From NCBI GenBank assembly GCA_031082005.1, contig JAVHLR010000001.1, positions 377,251 through 441,250 on the forward strand: DNA of 64,000 bases, in the 5' to 3' direction. The notes below the pieces were generated by a model. That model saw only the letters and a list, made by a program, of their open reading frames with translations, searched no databases and was not told the DNA's origin. Each line of letters opens with the position of its first letter. Positions within the stretch are counted from its first letter, which is position 1. The position numbers were made by a program, and so were the translations under genes. Below are positions 17,569 to 27,158 of the stretch, piece by piece. This DNA is from Patescibacteria group bacterium. Lineage in GTDB: Bacteria > Patescibacteriota > Patescibacteriia > 2-12-FULL-60-25.

Positions 17569-17574
17569 ACTATA
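17569..17574 (-). promoter_or_regulatory. -10 element of rel
   Basis: TATAGT on the minus strand ends 9 nt before the preferred ATG at 17559, giving a near-leaderless transcript divergent from the gene at 17671. Confidence 0.45.
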
Positions 17575-17653
17575 TTGACCGCCAATAATCAGCAAATATT
17601 TGTAAACCAGCTGCTTTCTGCATCACATCGGCCTGGAAAATTAGCGGATAATT

Positions 17654-17662
17654 TGCTATTTT
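17654..17662 (+). promoter_or_regulatory. Extended -10 element of the J-motif protein
   Basis: TGcTATTTT lies 8 nt before the ATG at 17671, so the transcript would be essentially leaderless. Confidence 0.45.
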
Positions 17663-17670
17663 ACCCGCAT

Positions 17671-19827
17671 ATGCCAGACATGCAGGAGCAAGCGCAATCG
17701 CCCCAAGAGCGTCTCAAACGGGTCGAGGTCAATCCAGATGACTTGGATCAGTTGATCGACCAGGGATGGGATTCCATCGCACAGGACATGGACGCCACGA
17801 ACAAGGAGAGCCTGCAGGATGTCACTACCTCCCGCGAATGGGTCACTGAGTCCGATGATCCTGATCTGCATGCTGCTTTGACCGGAGAAGCTAACTCCGC
17901 ACTCTCCGAAATCAATCAAGCAAAAGATGTCGCCAGCGCGGAAATCCAGAAAGTGCTCACGACATCGTCGGGTGAAACACTGCCGAATACCGAAGCAGCT
18001 TTGGATAAGGCGATAGCCTCAACCGAATCCGTCCAGACAGCTCCAGTAGAGGCCGGCTTGGCGCTTTCGGAAGCACAGCCGCAGCCCGCACCGAGCGAGG
18101 TGCGACAACCGTCTAAAGACAAGGCCGCAGCTGCTTCGCCTGATACAGTTGTGGAACAGGGTGAGCAGTCTCCGGAAAAGGTTAAACTCAATTCCGCCAT
18201 GCTTGGCCTAGTCGCTTTAGTGAAGGAATACCAAGCTGCCGGTTTGAAACCTAACCGGGAGTTGAGAGCCGGGCTTAAAAAATTAATGTTCCAAGCACAC
18301 CCGGACTTGAACGCTGGAGTTCCTGGGATGGAGGACTTGAGCCGTTTGGTTGGTACTTTTAGCATGATTCTGGATGGTAAAGATCAAATGCGCACCGCAA
18401 AGGGGCGCAGTTATGTGATGGAATTGAAAAAATTCCAGGCAGCCAATGGTCTGCCGCCATTTGATCTCGACGAAGTTTCTGCGCCCGCCCCGACCATCAT
18501 CGAAGGCCAGGAAGAGCCCACGGCTGCGGATTTGGCTACGTACCAGATGGCTGAAAATGCCGAAAGCGTATCAGGCGCACAAGAAACGGTAGTCACGGAA
18601 CAGTCCGTAGAGTCAGGGATGGAAGAGCGTGAAAAGGAAGTCGGGGAGATATACCAAGGAGTCGGAGAAGTCGCGCGCGAGCTGCGCAAGCAGGAGGGCT
18701 ATACCACCGACGAGATGCTGGCGCAGTTCAAGGACATGAGCGATAAGGCACTTGAGTTGGAACGCACATCCGGCAAGACTGAAGCCTTCAAGAAGATGGG
18801 CAAAGCGCGTGAACACTTGTTCACCATCATCTACGGCCTGTCTGACCCGGGCGAGAGGCTGAAAGCTCTGGACACTTTCTTCCAGGACAACCCGGAGCTA
18901 GCCGGAAAAGCAGAAAGTGCGGATGAAGGTGCGGAAGCAGCCGGCGAACAAACTGAAGTACGTTTGCCGTCGCGTCCGGAGATGCCGGAGTTCAATGACT
19001 TCGAGGGCATGATGCATGTCGAATCATGGGCCTTCGCTGTCTCGCCCGAGCAGTTCCATGATTTCTTCATCAAGAAAGACGGGGAGCGTCATCAGCTTGC
19101 CCTGAAGGACATGGAAGATATCATGTTGACGCGCCAGACATTGATCGAAAATCTGTCTAAAGTCGCGCCGATCAATAAAGCAGTCGGCAACAAGATCCGC
19201 TTGCAGATCGAAATGCTGCAGAGCGCCAACGAGATAACCGAAAAACGTCGCGCCCAATGGCAGAAGCAGAAGGAATTGCATCTAGGTGAGCAGAAAATGG
19301 CGGAAGTCAGCGACGAGGTCGACAAACTGCATGCCGAGCGGGTTGAGATGGAAGGTGACGTCCGCCGCGAAAGCGATCTCGCGTCAAAAATCAACGAGTT
19401 CGATCATAAGAGTACGGAATTCCAGCAGATGATCCTGTATGTCGAGAGCCTGCGCAAGCAGGTCGGTGACATGGACGCGGACATCAATAGCCAGCTGAAA
19501 CGGCTCCAGGACTCGAAGAACCTATTGGCTCAACTCGAAGGTCAGGCGAAAGCCGCAGTGGCGCAAGCCGCGATTGCGGAAGGGGAGGCCAAGAAAGGCG
19601 TCGATATCGGGATGGTGGGTGATTGGTCGCCGCACGAAGGCGCGCAAAAAGCTTTTGAAGGCGCGGGTGAAGCTGTCGGCGGGGCTATCGAAAAAACAAC
19701 GGATAAATTCCTAGATTTGACGCATAACCCGACCGGCGTGGCGGGAGAGTTGGTCGATAAGATCTGGTCAATCGGTGATTCCAAACCGTCAGCCAAGAAA
19801 GCGTCTCAACCGAAAAAAGCAGCATAG
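17671..19827 (+). CDS. Large acidic coiled-coil protein with a J-domain-like HPD segment
   Basis: 718 residues. No signal peptide or membrane helix; strongly acidic and Ala/Glu/Lys-rich. About residues 190-235 resemble a J-domain: KKLMFQAHPDLNAG with the HPD tripeptide at 210-212, then a helix matching the J-domain helix IV position. Long coiled-coil segments follow (about residues 480-650, many heptad-like E/K/Q runs), and the C-terminus has a Gly/Ala-rich tail. The frame is open from 17575, but that would start inside the divergent rel promoter region. Function unknown; a co-chaperone or scaffold role is inferred from the HPD motif only. Confidence 0.7.
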   Translation: MPDMQEQAQSPQERLKRVEVNPDDLDQLIDQGWDSIAQDMDATNKESLQDVTTSREWVTESDDPDLHAALTGEANSALSEINQAKDVASAEIQKVLTTSSGETLPNTEAALDKAIASTESVQTAPVEAGLALSEAQPQPAPSEVRQPSKDKAAAASPDTVVEQGEQSPEKVKLNSAMLGLVALVKEYQAAGLKPNRELRAGLKKLMFQAHPDLNAGVPGMEDLSRLVGTFSMILDGKDQMRTAKGRSYVMELKKFQAANGLPPFDLDEVSAPAPTIIEGQEEPTAADLATYQMAENAESVSGAQETVVTEQSVESGMEEREKEVGEIYQGVGEVARELRKQEGYTTDEMLAQFKDMSDKALELERTSGKTEAFKKMGKAREHLFTIIYGLSDPGERLKALDTFFQDNPELAGKAESADEGAEAAGEQTEVRLPSRPEMPEFNDFEGMMHVESWAFAVSPEQFHDFFIKKDGERHQLALKDMEDIMLTRQTLIENLSKVAPINKAVGNKIRLQIEMLQSANEITEKRRAQWQKQKELHLGEQKMAEVSDEVDKLHAERVEMEGDVRRESDLASKINEFDHKSTEFQQMILYVESLRKQVGDMDADINSQLKRLQDSKNLLAQLEGQAKAAVAQAAIAEGEAKKGVDIGMVGDWSPHEGAQKAFEGAGEAVGGAIEKTTDKFLDLTHNPTGVAGELVDKIWSIGDSKPSAKKASQPKKAA

Positions 19828-19872
19828 AAAAAACTCCCGCTGGGCGAAATCGCACGGCAAACGGGAGTTTTT
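19828..19872. terminator. Bidirectional terminator between convergent genes
   Basis: AAAAACTCCCG and CGGGAGTTTTT arms flank a 22-nt loop region. It serves both the plus-strand gene ending at 19827 and topA on the minus strand. Confidence 0.85.
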
Positions 19873-19874
19873 GC

Positions 19875-22118
19875 TTAATCCTTTTCTTGCGTTTCGGTGT
19901 GTCCACAGCCCTCGTTCGGGCAGTGGATTTTTGTCGCGCCCTTGCGCAAGAGTGTCGGATAGCCGCACTTCGGGCATTTCTCGCCCGTGGGCCTATCCCA
20001 AAACGCTTGGTCGCAGTCCGGATAACGGTTGCAGGAATAGAAGACTTTCTTCTTTTTCGATAATCGTTCCGTCAGGAAGCCTTGTTTGCATTTGGGGCAG
20101 GCGATTTGGTTGCCTGATTGGTCAAGCACGAACCTGTCGATGTTTTTTATCGTCTTGCATTCCGGATAGCGCGAACAGGACAAGAATGGTCCGTAGGATC
20201 CGACGCGTTTCACCATGGGTGCGCTGCAGGTCGGACATTTTTCATCCGTAGGTTCCGGTTCCTCGCGTTTTTTCTCGCCCGGCATCGGTTGCGTGAATTT
20301 GCATTCCGGATAGTTGGAGCAGGCGAAGAATTTTCCGAAGCGTCCGCGTTTCACTACCATCGCACTTCCGCATTTTTCGCAGGTCATTCCCTCCGCCAGC
20401 TTCTGTTCCTCGGCCTCCATCTCTTTTTCCTTGTTCTTCAGATTGGTCTGGAACGGGCCGTAGAACGCTTGAAGCAACGGTTGCCACTCCATTTCGCCTT
20501 CGGCAATCTTATCCAGGCTGTTCTCCATGCGCGATGTGAAATCGAAGTCCACGATGTCCGGGAAGTTCTGGATGAGCATGCTCGTGACCTCTGTCCCGAT
20601 AGGGGTCGGCAAGAAGCGTTTCTTGTCGTCGCGTTCCACGTAGTCACGCTCGATCAAAGTCGAGATGGTCGGGGCGTATGTCGAAGGACGTCCTATACCC
20701 ATCTCCTCGAGCGCTTTCACCAGCGTCGCGTCGCTGAAGCGCGCTGGGGGTTCGGTGAAGTGTTGTTTGGCTTCTACGGACTTCGCGTCCACCTCGTCGC
20801 CTGTCTTAAGATCAGGTAGGAACTTGTCTTTGTCTTGATCCGGGAAAAGCTTGAGGTAGCCGTCGAAAATCACGGTTTGACCCGTGGAACGGAAAATCGC
20901 ATTGGCGCAGGCCAAGTCAGCCGAAGTGTTCTGGATGCGCGCATCGCTCATCTGTGTCGCCACAGCGCGTTGCCAGATGAGTTTATACAACTTGAACTCG
21001 TTCGCTTCCAGATGATTTTCCACTGACTCTGGGATACGTGTCGGGTCACTCGGGCGGATAGCTTCGTGTGCCTCTTGCGCGCCTTTGGATTTAGTCTTGA
21101 ATTTTCGCGGCTCTTTCAGGCAATATTCCGCACCGTAGGAATTTTTTACATGCGCCGCTGCTTCGCCTAAAAACTTATCCGACAGGTTGACCGAGTCGGT
21201 ACGCATGTAAGTGATGAGACCAGTCGGTCCGCTTTCGCCTAAATCGACGCCTTCGTACAGATGTTGGGCTAAGGTCATCGTCTGTTTCGCGGAAAAACCT
21301 AGGCGCTTGTTCGCCTCTTGCTGAAGTGTCGAAGTTGTGAACGGCGGGGGAGGGGAAGCTTTTCTTTCCTTCGCCTCAAGTTTGCTGACTTTGAACGGCT
21401 GACCTTCCAGTTTCGCGACGATCTCCTTGGCTGCATCCTCTGTTTTGATCGCCATCTTGTCCAGCGTCTTGCCATCCAGCGCATGCAGTTTGCCTTCAAA
21501 AGTCTGCGTCTCGCTTTGCGCTTCACGCGTCGCAAAGACGCCTTCCACTGACCAGTATTCGACTGGGTTGAAAGCCTGGATTTCTTGTTCACGCTCGACC
21601 ACCAACCGCAAAGCGACCGATTGCACGCGACCGGCCGAAAGTCCTCGTCTTATTTTCTTCCAGAGTAGCGGGCTTAGCTCATAACCGACCAGGCGGTCAA
21701 GAATGCGGCGTGCCTGCTGGGCGTTAATGAGCCGCATATCGAGCTTCCGCGGGTGGGCTAATGCTTCCTTGATGGCATTGTCTGTGATTTCATGGAACGT
21801 AATGCGGTCTATCTTCTCTACGTCTGCACCCAGGACGTGCGCTAAATGCCAGGCGATAGCCTCTCCTTCTCGGTCTTCGTCAGTCGCCAGTAAGACCTCT
21901 TTGGCTTTATCGGCTGCAGTCTTGATCTCTTTGACCTTGGCCTTGTGGTCAACTGATACAGTGTATGTTGGTTCAAAATTGTGTTCGACATCCACTCCTA
22001 GCTTGGACTTAGGCAAGTCCCGGATATGCCCATAACTGGCCAGGACTTTGTATTCCTTGCCTAAAAACCGCGAAATTGTCTTGGCTTTGGTTGGGGACTC
22101 GACGATGACTAGCTTCAT
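19875..22118 (-). CDS. topA: DNA topoisomerase I
   Basis: 747 residues. Type IA topoisomerase relaxing negative supercoils. The N-terminal Toprim domain starts KLVIVESPTKAKTI and contains the acidic DEDREGE motif. The catalytic region includes ITYMRTDS, with the active Tyr between Thr and Met. Near residues 580-745 there are four Cys4 zinc-ribbon modules of the topoisomerase C-terminal type, the last one reading KCPKCG...CPNEGCG. An upstream extension to 22178 is open but lies upstream of the -10 element at 22130, so the ATG at 22118 is preferred. Confidence 0.95.
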   Translation of the reverse strand: MKLVIVESPTKAKTISRFLGKEYKVLASYGHIRDLPKSKLGVDVEHNFEPTYTVSVDHKAKVKEIKTAADKAKEVLLATDEDREGEAIAWHLAHVLGADVEKIDRITFHEITDNAIKEALAHPRKLDMRLINAQQARRILDRLVGYELSPLLWKKIRRGLSAGRVQSVALRLVVEREQEIQAFNPVEYWSVEGVFATREAQSETQTFEGKLHALDGKTLDKMAIKTEDAAKEIVAKLEGQPFKVSKLEAKERKASPPPPFTTSTLQQEANKRLGFSAKQTMTLAQHLYEGVDLGESGPTGLITYMRTDSVNLSDKFLGEAAAHVKNSYGAEYCLKEPRKFKTKSKGAQEAHEAIRPSDPTRIPESVENHLEANEFKLYKLIWQRAVATQMSDARIQNTSADLACANAIFRSTGQTVIFDGYLKLFPDQDKDKFLPDLKTGDEVDAKSVEAKQHFTEPPARFSDATLVKALEEMGIGRPSTYAPTISTLIERDYVERDDKKRFLPTPIGTEVTSMLIQNFPDIVDFDFTSRMENSLDKIAEGEMEWQPLLQAFYGPFQTNLKNKEKEMEAEEQKLAEGMTCEKCGSAMVVKRGRFGKFFACSNYPECKFTQPMPGEKKREEPEPTDEKCPTCSAPMVKRVGSYGPFLSCSRYPECKTIKNIDRFVLDQSGNQIACPKCKQGFLTERLSKKKKVFYSCNRYPDCDQAFWDRPTGEKCPKCGYPTLLRKGATKIHCPNEGCGHTETQEKD

Positions 22119-22129
22119 AATTCTTTGGA

Positions 22130-22138
22130 AAGATAGCA
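22130..22138 (-). promoter_or_regulatory. Extended -10 promoter of topA
   Basis: TGcTATCTT on the minus strand, 11 nt before the topA ATG; no Shine-Dalgarno. Confidence 0.5.
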
Positions 22139-22174
22139 AAGAGTATTCAGTTCTACCAGCACCAGGCAAGAATG

Positions 22175-23323
22175 TCAACCTATATATAGTAGGGAGGCGG
22201 GCGTTCTGACGTATATTTTACCGCCCGTAGAAGAGGCTAAGCCGGCCAATTCCAGTGCCATGACCTCTGCCGACACGCTGCCTGTATCGAGTTTAAGTTG
22301 GCGCGAAATATCGTCCACATGCAGAGGGATGTCTAAAATCCCGAGCAGGGAGATTTGCCGCTCGGTGAGTTTTACCGGATGGTGGCTCAAGGCTTCCGCA
22401 GCCGGCAGGGAAAGCTGCTCCAGTACGTCGGTAGCTCCTGTGCAGGGGAAGGCGCCCATTTTGAGCAGCTTATTGGTGCCTTGGGACTGCGGCGAAGTGA
22501 TCGGACCGGGCACCGAGAATACGTCACGGTTTTGCTCCAAGGCGGAGTTAGCGGTGATCAACGAGCCTGATCCTTCTGCGGCTTCCACTACGACCGTGGC
22601 TTGGCACAAGCCTGAGATGATCCTGTTCCGTAACGGAAAATGATGCTTCAGGCCCAGCGTGAGCGGAGGAAACTCGCTCATCACCACGCCGCCGCTTTTG
22701 ATCATGTTTTGCGCCAGATGGAAATTCGCGCGCGGGTAGATCGTCACATCATCCACTCCTGATCCCAAGACAGCCACGGCGTGTCCGAATGCGTTTGCGC
22801 TTTCCAAGGCGACCGTATCGACGCCGAGCGCCAGTCCGGAGACGATTCCGACACCCGCGCAAGCTAAATCTCTCGCGATGTCAGCTGCGACATGCCTACC
22901 GTATGATGTCATGCGTCGCGTGCCGACGATAGCGATATTTTTCTCGCGCCATTCCGGGATCCCTCGGATGAACAACGCGAATGGAGGGTCGTGGATATGT
23001 TTCAGCTGCGGGGGATAGGCGGCATCATTTATCGTCACGAAGGTGATGTCTTCTTTGTCCAAGACGTGTGACAAAACGCTGATTTCCGTTTCCTCGCGGA
23101 AAGCGGAGAATTTTTCCGCAGCTTTTTGTGTCACCCCGAGTGACACCAGCTTATCGACCCCGGCTTCCATCGCTCGTTTTCCGTCCGCATGGAAATATTT
23201 GTTGAGTTTATTTAGTGTCCGCGAACCAAAACCGTCGAACGAAGCCAAGAGCAAGAAGCCCAATCTGCCGTCGTCCCAGGCAATGGATCGGTTGACAGAA
23301 CCGTCGGAATATTGGTAAGACAT
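22175..23323 (-). CDS. dprA: DNA-processing protein A
   Basis: 382 residues. A Rossmann-fold protein that protects incoming single-stranded DNA and loads RecA during natural transformation. The core shows VGTRRMTSYG, GVGIVSGLALGVDTVALE, AVLGSGVDDVTIYPRAN and FPLRNRIISGL, all typical. An N-terminal helical SAM-like part and a C-terminal winged-helix segment (about residues 315-380) are present. The ATG at 23323 is chosen over an upstream TTG. With comF at 35.9 kb it indicates a DNA-uptake capacity. Confidence 0.93.
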   Translation of the reverse strand: MSYQYSDGSVNRSIAWDDGRLGFLLLASFDGFGSRTLNKLNKYFHADGKRAMEAGVDKLVSLGVTQKAAEKFSAFREETEISVLSHVLDKEDITFVTINDAAYPPQLKHIHDPPFALFIRGIPEWREKNIAIVGTRRMTSYGRHVAADIARDLACAGVGIVSGLALGVDTVALESANAFGHAVAVLGSGVDDVTIYPRANFHLAQNMIKSGGVVMSEFPPLTLGLKHHFPLRNRIISGLCQATVVVEAAEGSGSLITANSALEQNRDVFSVPGPITSPQSQGTNKLLKMGAFPCTGATDVLEQLSLPAAEALSHHPVKLTERQISLLGILDIPLHVDDISRQLKLDTGSVSAEVMALELAGLASSTGGKIYVRTPASLLYIG

Positions 23324-23457
23324 TGTAATCAAAGCTAGACCTCTGCGTTCTGCTGACGCGCGGTTATCCTGGGAGAAATCAAGTATCCCGGTTGCATGAC
23401 CAAGTGCCGGCAGAACACAGGGGTTTTTCTGTTCAGCAGATGTTGCGCATACTAATA

Positions 23458-23480
23458 CCGCTGCCTTATTTCGGCAGCGG
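23458..23480. terminator. GC-rich hairpin between pth and dprA
   Basis: A perfect 8-bp stem CCGCTGCC/GGCAGCGG with a 7-nt loop lies between two minus-strand genes. No T-run on either side, so termination is uncertain. Confidence 0.4.
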
Positions 23481-23503
23481 TGTCAAGCGTTTTCATGTAC
23501 TGG

Positions 23504-24061
23504 TCATTTTACGTTCCACTTGTTCATGGCTTTTTGGAGACCTAGCGTTATCCAGTCGATGATTGCCTCCGGTGCTTCTTCGATCTTCTTGACTGTTTCC
23601 TGGTTCAAGCCCCCCAGTACCCAATCCTCGGTCTTGATTTCCTTGTTGTCAGGGCGTCCGACGCCGATCCGCAGACGAGTAAAATCCTGGCGACCCGTCA
23701 GCTCGAATATCGAGGCGATGCCATTGTGCCCGGCGTTTCCGCCTTGCGGCAAAAAATCCATCTGCCCAGGCACGCGATCCATATCATCCTGTACGATGAG
23801 GATGTCGTTCGGCTCGACTTTATAGAAGTTCATGAGCGCTACGACGGTTTGTCCGGACAGATTCATGAAAGTCGTCGGTTTGGCTAAGAGGACTCGGTTG
23901 GTCTCTACGAAGGTCTTAGCGACATCTGCTTTGTATTCGGCTTTTGACGTCCAAAAAATGCCGAGCTTCTCGGCAAGCGCATCCAGCGCCAAAAATCCCG
24001 CGTTATGACGCGTCCTGATGTATTCTTTGCCTGGATTCCCAAGCCCGATGATTAACTTCAT
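23504..24061 (-). CDS. pth: Peptidyl-tRNA hydrolase
   Basis: 185 residues. Frees stalled tRNAs by cleaving the peptidyl-tRNA ester. The conserved residues are visible: Asn in GLGNPGKEY, the catalytic His in RHNAGF, the Asp in VQDDMD, and Asn in GGNAGHNGI. Length and domain content are standard. Confidence 0.95.
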   Translation of the reverse strand: MKLIIGLGNPGKEYIRTRHNAGFLALDALAEKLGIFWTSKAEYKADVAKTFVETNRVLLAKPTTFMNLSGQTVVALMNFYKVEPNDILIVQDDMDRVPGQMDFLPQGGNAGHNGIASIFELTGRQDFTRLRIGVGRPDNKEIKTEDWVLGGLNQETVKKIEEAPEAIIDWITLGLQKAMNKWNVK

Positions 24062-24100
24062 AATACCTTAATACGCTGACTGGAAGCATCTTGTGTCGTC

Positions 24101-25543
24101 CTAGTAGTGCCCCTTTCTCCCGATGGGTCGTTTGCGACGTTGAATGCGTTTGCCTTTGAAGTCTTTTTCCTGTTCTTCGAGCGTACCCATCGGCGCGTTG
24201 TATGCCTTGATGTCGATCGGCGTACCGACGAAACCAAACTTTTCGCGTAACCTGTTCTCGAAGAACCTGACCCAGGCGGACGCCAGATTCTGTTTTTGTC
24301 CGCGCACTGTGATGCGGAAAGCCGGCGGTTCGATGCCTAGCTGTTCTACATCATGTACGTAGGGTGAGAAGTTCCCCAAATCAGCCAATGGTTTCTTTTT
24401 GGTCAAAGCCGATTTCAACACTCTCTGCAGGGCGTTGTAGTCGATGGTCCGGCGTCTTTCGTCACGTATCTGCAGCGCCATGTCCATGAGTTTGCCGACG
24501 CGTTGTTTGGATTTGCCGGACATGAAGATGATAGGCGCCCAGGCCAGGAAGGGGAACGACATGCGGATACGTGATTCGAATTCGCGCGACGTAGCTTCGC
24601 TTTTGTCGTCCACCAAGTCCCACTTGTTGGCCACGATCACCAGACCTTTGTTCTGGTCCTTCATCAATCCTGCAAGTTGTTTATCTTGTTGCCCCGGCGG
24701 TTCAGTCACATCCAGCACCAAAAAGGCGATGTCGGCCCGACGTAGTGCATTCTTGTTCCGCTCCAGACTCGCTTCATCCACTTTTTCTTTGATGCGCGAT
24801 GCGCGTCTGATGCCCGCCGTGTCCACTAAGACGATAGGTTGGTCTTTCCACACCAGGTGCGTGTCGATCGGCTCACGCGTTGTGTGTGCGACAGGGGAGA
24901 CGATCACACGTTCTTCGCCTAAGATCGCATTGACGATCGAAGATTTGCCGACGTTCGGTCTGCCCATGACGACGATCTTCAGTCCTGTTAGTTCATCCGC
25001 ATCGACCGGAGGGCGCCCCATGGCGATCAATTTATCGTATACCAAATCCAACAGGTCACCCACACCTTTGCCGGTAGAGGCGGAACAGGCGACTGGTTCA
25101 CCTAGATTCAATCCATAGACCTCCTTGGAGAAGGCTTGGCCGATGTGTTTGAGGTGATCGACCTTGTTGGCGACCAGGATTATCTCTTTTTTGAGCTTGC
25201 CGATTTCTTCCGCGGCTTTGACTTCTTGCGGCATGATTCCCTCGCGCGCATCAATCATGAAAAGCACGACGTCCGCGTCCTTCAACGCGAGATTCAATTG
25301 CTGGTGCATGCCTTTGCCTATGGCATCTTCTTTGCTGATGTCTAATCCGCCAGTGTCCACCACTTCGATGGCTTCGCCGCGCCACAGTGCTGTTCCGTAT
25401 TTGCGGTCTCGCGTGGTGTGGGGAGTTGCCGAAACAATGGCTTGGCCGGTTTCGGTCAGCTTGTTCCACAGCGTGGATTTGCCCACATTGGCGCGTCCTA
25501 CAAGCGCGACGATGGGGAGTTTACGGGTTCGAGGTGACGGCAT
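24101..25543 (-). CDS. der: Ribosome-assembly GTPase Der (EngA)
   Basis: 480 residues with two GTPase domains in tandem and a C-terminal KH-like domain, the hallmark of Der, which matures the 50S subunit. G1 motifs are GRANVGKST (about residue 16) and GRPNVGKSS (about residue 205). G3 motifs are DTGG and DTAG, G4 motifs NKVD and NKWD. A basic tail (KRIQRRKRPIGRKG) ends the protein. The second switch reads TTRE where TTRD is usual. The gene overlaps the upstream LCP gene by 23 nt, so they are likely co-transcribed. Confidence 0.95.
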   Translation of the reverse strand: MPSPRTRKLPIVALVGRANVGKSTLWNKLTETGQAIVSATPHTTRDRKYGTALWRGEAIEVVDTGGLDISKEDAIGKGMHQQLNLALKDADVVLFMIDAREGIMPQEVKAAEEIGKLKKEIILVANKVDHLKHIGQAFSKEVYGLNLGEPVACSASTGKGVGDLLDLVYDKLIAMGRPPVDADELTGLKIVVMGRPNVGKSSIVNAILGEERVIVSPVAHTTREPIDTHLVWKDQPIVLVDTAGIRRASRIKEKVDEASLERNKNALRRADIAFLVLDVTEPPGQQDKQLAGLMKDQNKGLVIVANKWDLVDDKSEATSREFESRIRMSFPFLAWAPIIFMSGKSKQRVGKLMDMALQIRDERRRTIDYNALQRVLKSALTKKKPLADLGNFSPYVHDVEQLGIEPPAFRITVRGQKQNLASAWVRFFENRLREKFGFVGTPIDIKAYNAPMGTLEEQEKDFKGKRIQRRKRPIGRKGHY

Positions 25544-26987
25544 ATGTGTTGATGAGTCCCAAGCTGGAGTCGCCGAGCACGATCAGGAAATCCGTCGAGC
25601 TTACATAAAGCGTCTCTGTAGTTTGTTCGTCTGGTTTGACTGTTTTACCCTCGACTGTCGGGCTCGAGACGTCTGCACTCAACATCTTCTTGAGCTTCGC
25701 CAATTCTTCGGGTTTCTTGCCTCCTGTTAGATCGTAAATAATGGTTTTTTCGAAACCGCGTTTCGTCGCATTGCCGGTGGCGTTGATGTTATAGCCCAGA
25801 CTTTCCAGTTTAGTCGATATCTGCGCGGCATAGCCTGTGCGGAACGTCCCATTCTTGATCTCGAGGTTCACGTGCTCGAGCGGTTTTGCGGCGGCCGCTA
25901 CTTCTTCTTTTGATTGGAACGGATCTGCGGCCAAAGCGCGGATTTCCGACCAGTCGGGTTTCTTCGGGAACAGCATGAATGCTCCATCTACGTTGGCCGG
26001 GATGAGTTCGCCGTCCGCTGCATCAGTCAAGACGTGCGTCTGGATTTTTGCGTCTTTGAAGTCGAGCGCCAGGGGAGCGAGCTTAAGCGCGTCCCAGGCA
26101 GTCACGTCGGTCTGGATGTGGGATGATAGCGTGTTCCAGAGTTCGCTGATTTTTTTCGGGTCAGTCAGGACATCGCGCGAAACTAGCTTGTCGCGGATAG
26201 CGCCGATCACCTGCTGCTGACGACGGCTACGCGCGAAGTCTGATCCCTCGCCGTTCGATCCATGGCGCGAGCGTACGAATTGCAACGCGCGATGGCCGTC
26301 CATCGTCTGTTCGCCTTTTTTGAAGGACACGCTTGTCCACTTGAAAGGGTTGGGGCCATTCTCTTCGGTGGGGAAGGAGTTGTCGGTGAATGACCGCTCC
26401 ACGTTTATTTCGATCCCACCCAGCGCATCGACGAAATCCTCGAAGCCTTGGAAATCGACGCGGAAGACGCGATCTATCCTGACGCCCAAGAGCTTGCTGT
26501 ATGCATCAGCCGTATAGCGCGCTCCTTCGCCTGGATGTTCCTTTTCCGCATAGGCGTTCACGGCATTGATTTTTTGGAAGCGACCGTTGCCCAGCGGATA
26601 TGCCGTGTCACGGGGGATAGAAAGCATCCCGACGCGGTTCCCTTTTTTATCCAGACTGGCCAGGATGATCGTATCGGTCAGTAACGAGCCATCGTGTTTG
26701 CCCCCGCCGATGCCCAAGATCAAGACGTTGAGTCGCCCGTCTTCCTTGTTCACGATGTCCTGCCCGGCTGCGTCGGCATTTCCCCAGACCAGGCGTTTGA
26801 TGTCGGCAAGCGAGAAAAAGCCACCCGCGTCGCTGAAGAAGTCTGAACCGTTAGTCGCAGACCTGTATGATGCGCCTGCGCCGAGCGTAGAGAGTATGCC
26901 GACCAACAACGTAAAAACCGCAGCCACGGCAATCGTGGTGCGGCGCGCTTTGCGGTCCAAATCTGTGTCTATGAGGTTGATTTTCAT
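25521..26987 (-). CDS. LytR-CpsA-Psr family protein with LytR_C domain
   Basis: 488 residues. LCP enzymes transfer glycopolymers from lipid carriers to the cell wall. A short cytoplasmic N-terminus and one transmembrane helix (about residues 17-37) precede the LCP domain. It has TDTIILASLD, SIPRDTAYP and the Arg-rich FVRSRHGSN...DFARSRRQQQVI pattern. The C-terminal domain beginning VNLEIKNGTFRTG is of LytR_C type. The ATG at 26987 has GGAAATGG just upstream; longer open frame to 27059 lacks similarity. Together with the carboxypeptidase and glycosyltransferase this indicates a peptidoglycan wall decorated with polymers. Confidence 0.92.
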   Translation of the reverse strand: MKINLIDTDLDRKARRTTIAVAAVFTLLVGILSTLGAGASYRSATNGSDFFSDAGGFFSLADIKRLVWGNADAAGQDIVNKEDGRLNVLILGIGGGKHDGSLLTDTIILASLDKKGNRVGMLSIPRDTAYPLGNGRFQKINAVNAYAEKEHPGEGARYTADAYSKLLGVRIDRVFRVDFQGFEDFVDALGGIEINVERSFTDNSFPTEENGPNPFKWTSVSFKKGEQTMDGHRALQFVRSRHGSNGEGSDFARSRRQQQVIGAIRDKLVSRDVLTDPKKISELWNTLSSHIQTDVTAWDALKLAPLALDFKDAKIQTHVLTDAADGELIPANVDGAFMLFPKKPDWSEIRALAADPFQSKEEVAAAAKPLEHVNLEIKNGTFRTGYAAQISTKLESLGYNINATGNATKRGFEKTIIYDLTGGKKPEELAKLKKMLSADVSSPTVEGKTVKPDEQTTETLYVSSTDFLIVLGDSSLGLINTYAVTSNP

Positions 26988-27134
26988 GCCATTTCCAGTC
27001 GTTTGAATATACCAGAAAGTTCCATTTTTGGCGAGGGATGTACAAGCCGAGCTGAACATTCAGGTCGCGGTCCCCAGAGTGTTGCTGTAAATCCGTTCCA
27101 TCCATACTTTTTCCTGCAATTTTAGTTTCGCATG

Positions 27135-27143
27135 TGCTATAAT
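27135..27143 (+). promoter_or_regulatory. Extended -10 promoter of the type IV secretion operon
   Basis: TGcTATAAT, a perfect extended -10. It overlaps the most upstream in-frame ATG (27132), which therefore cannot be the translation start of this transcript. Confidence 0.7.
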
Positions 27144-27158
27144 CACGCCATAGCTTAT

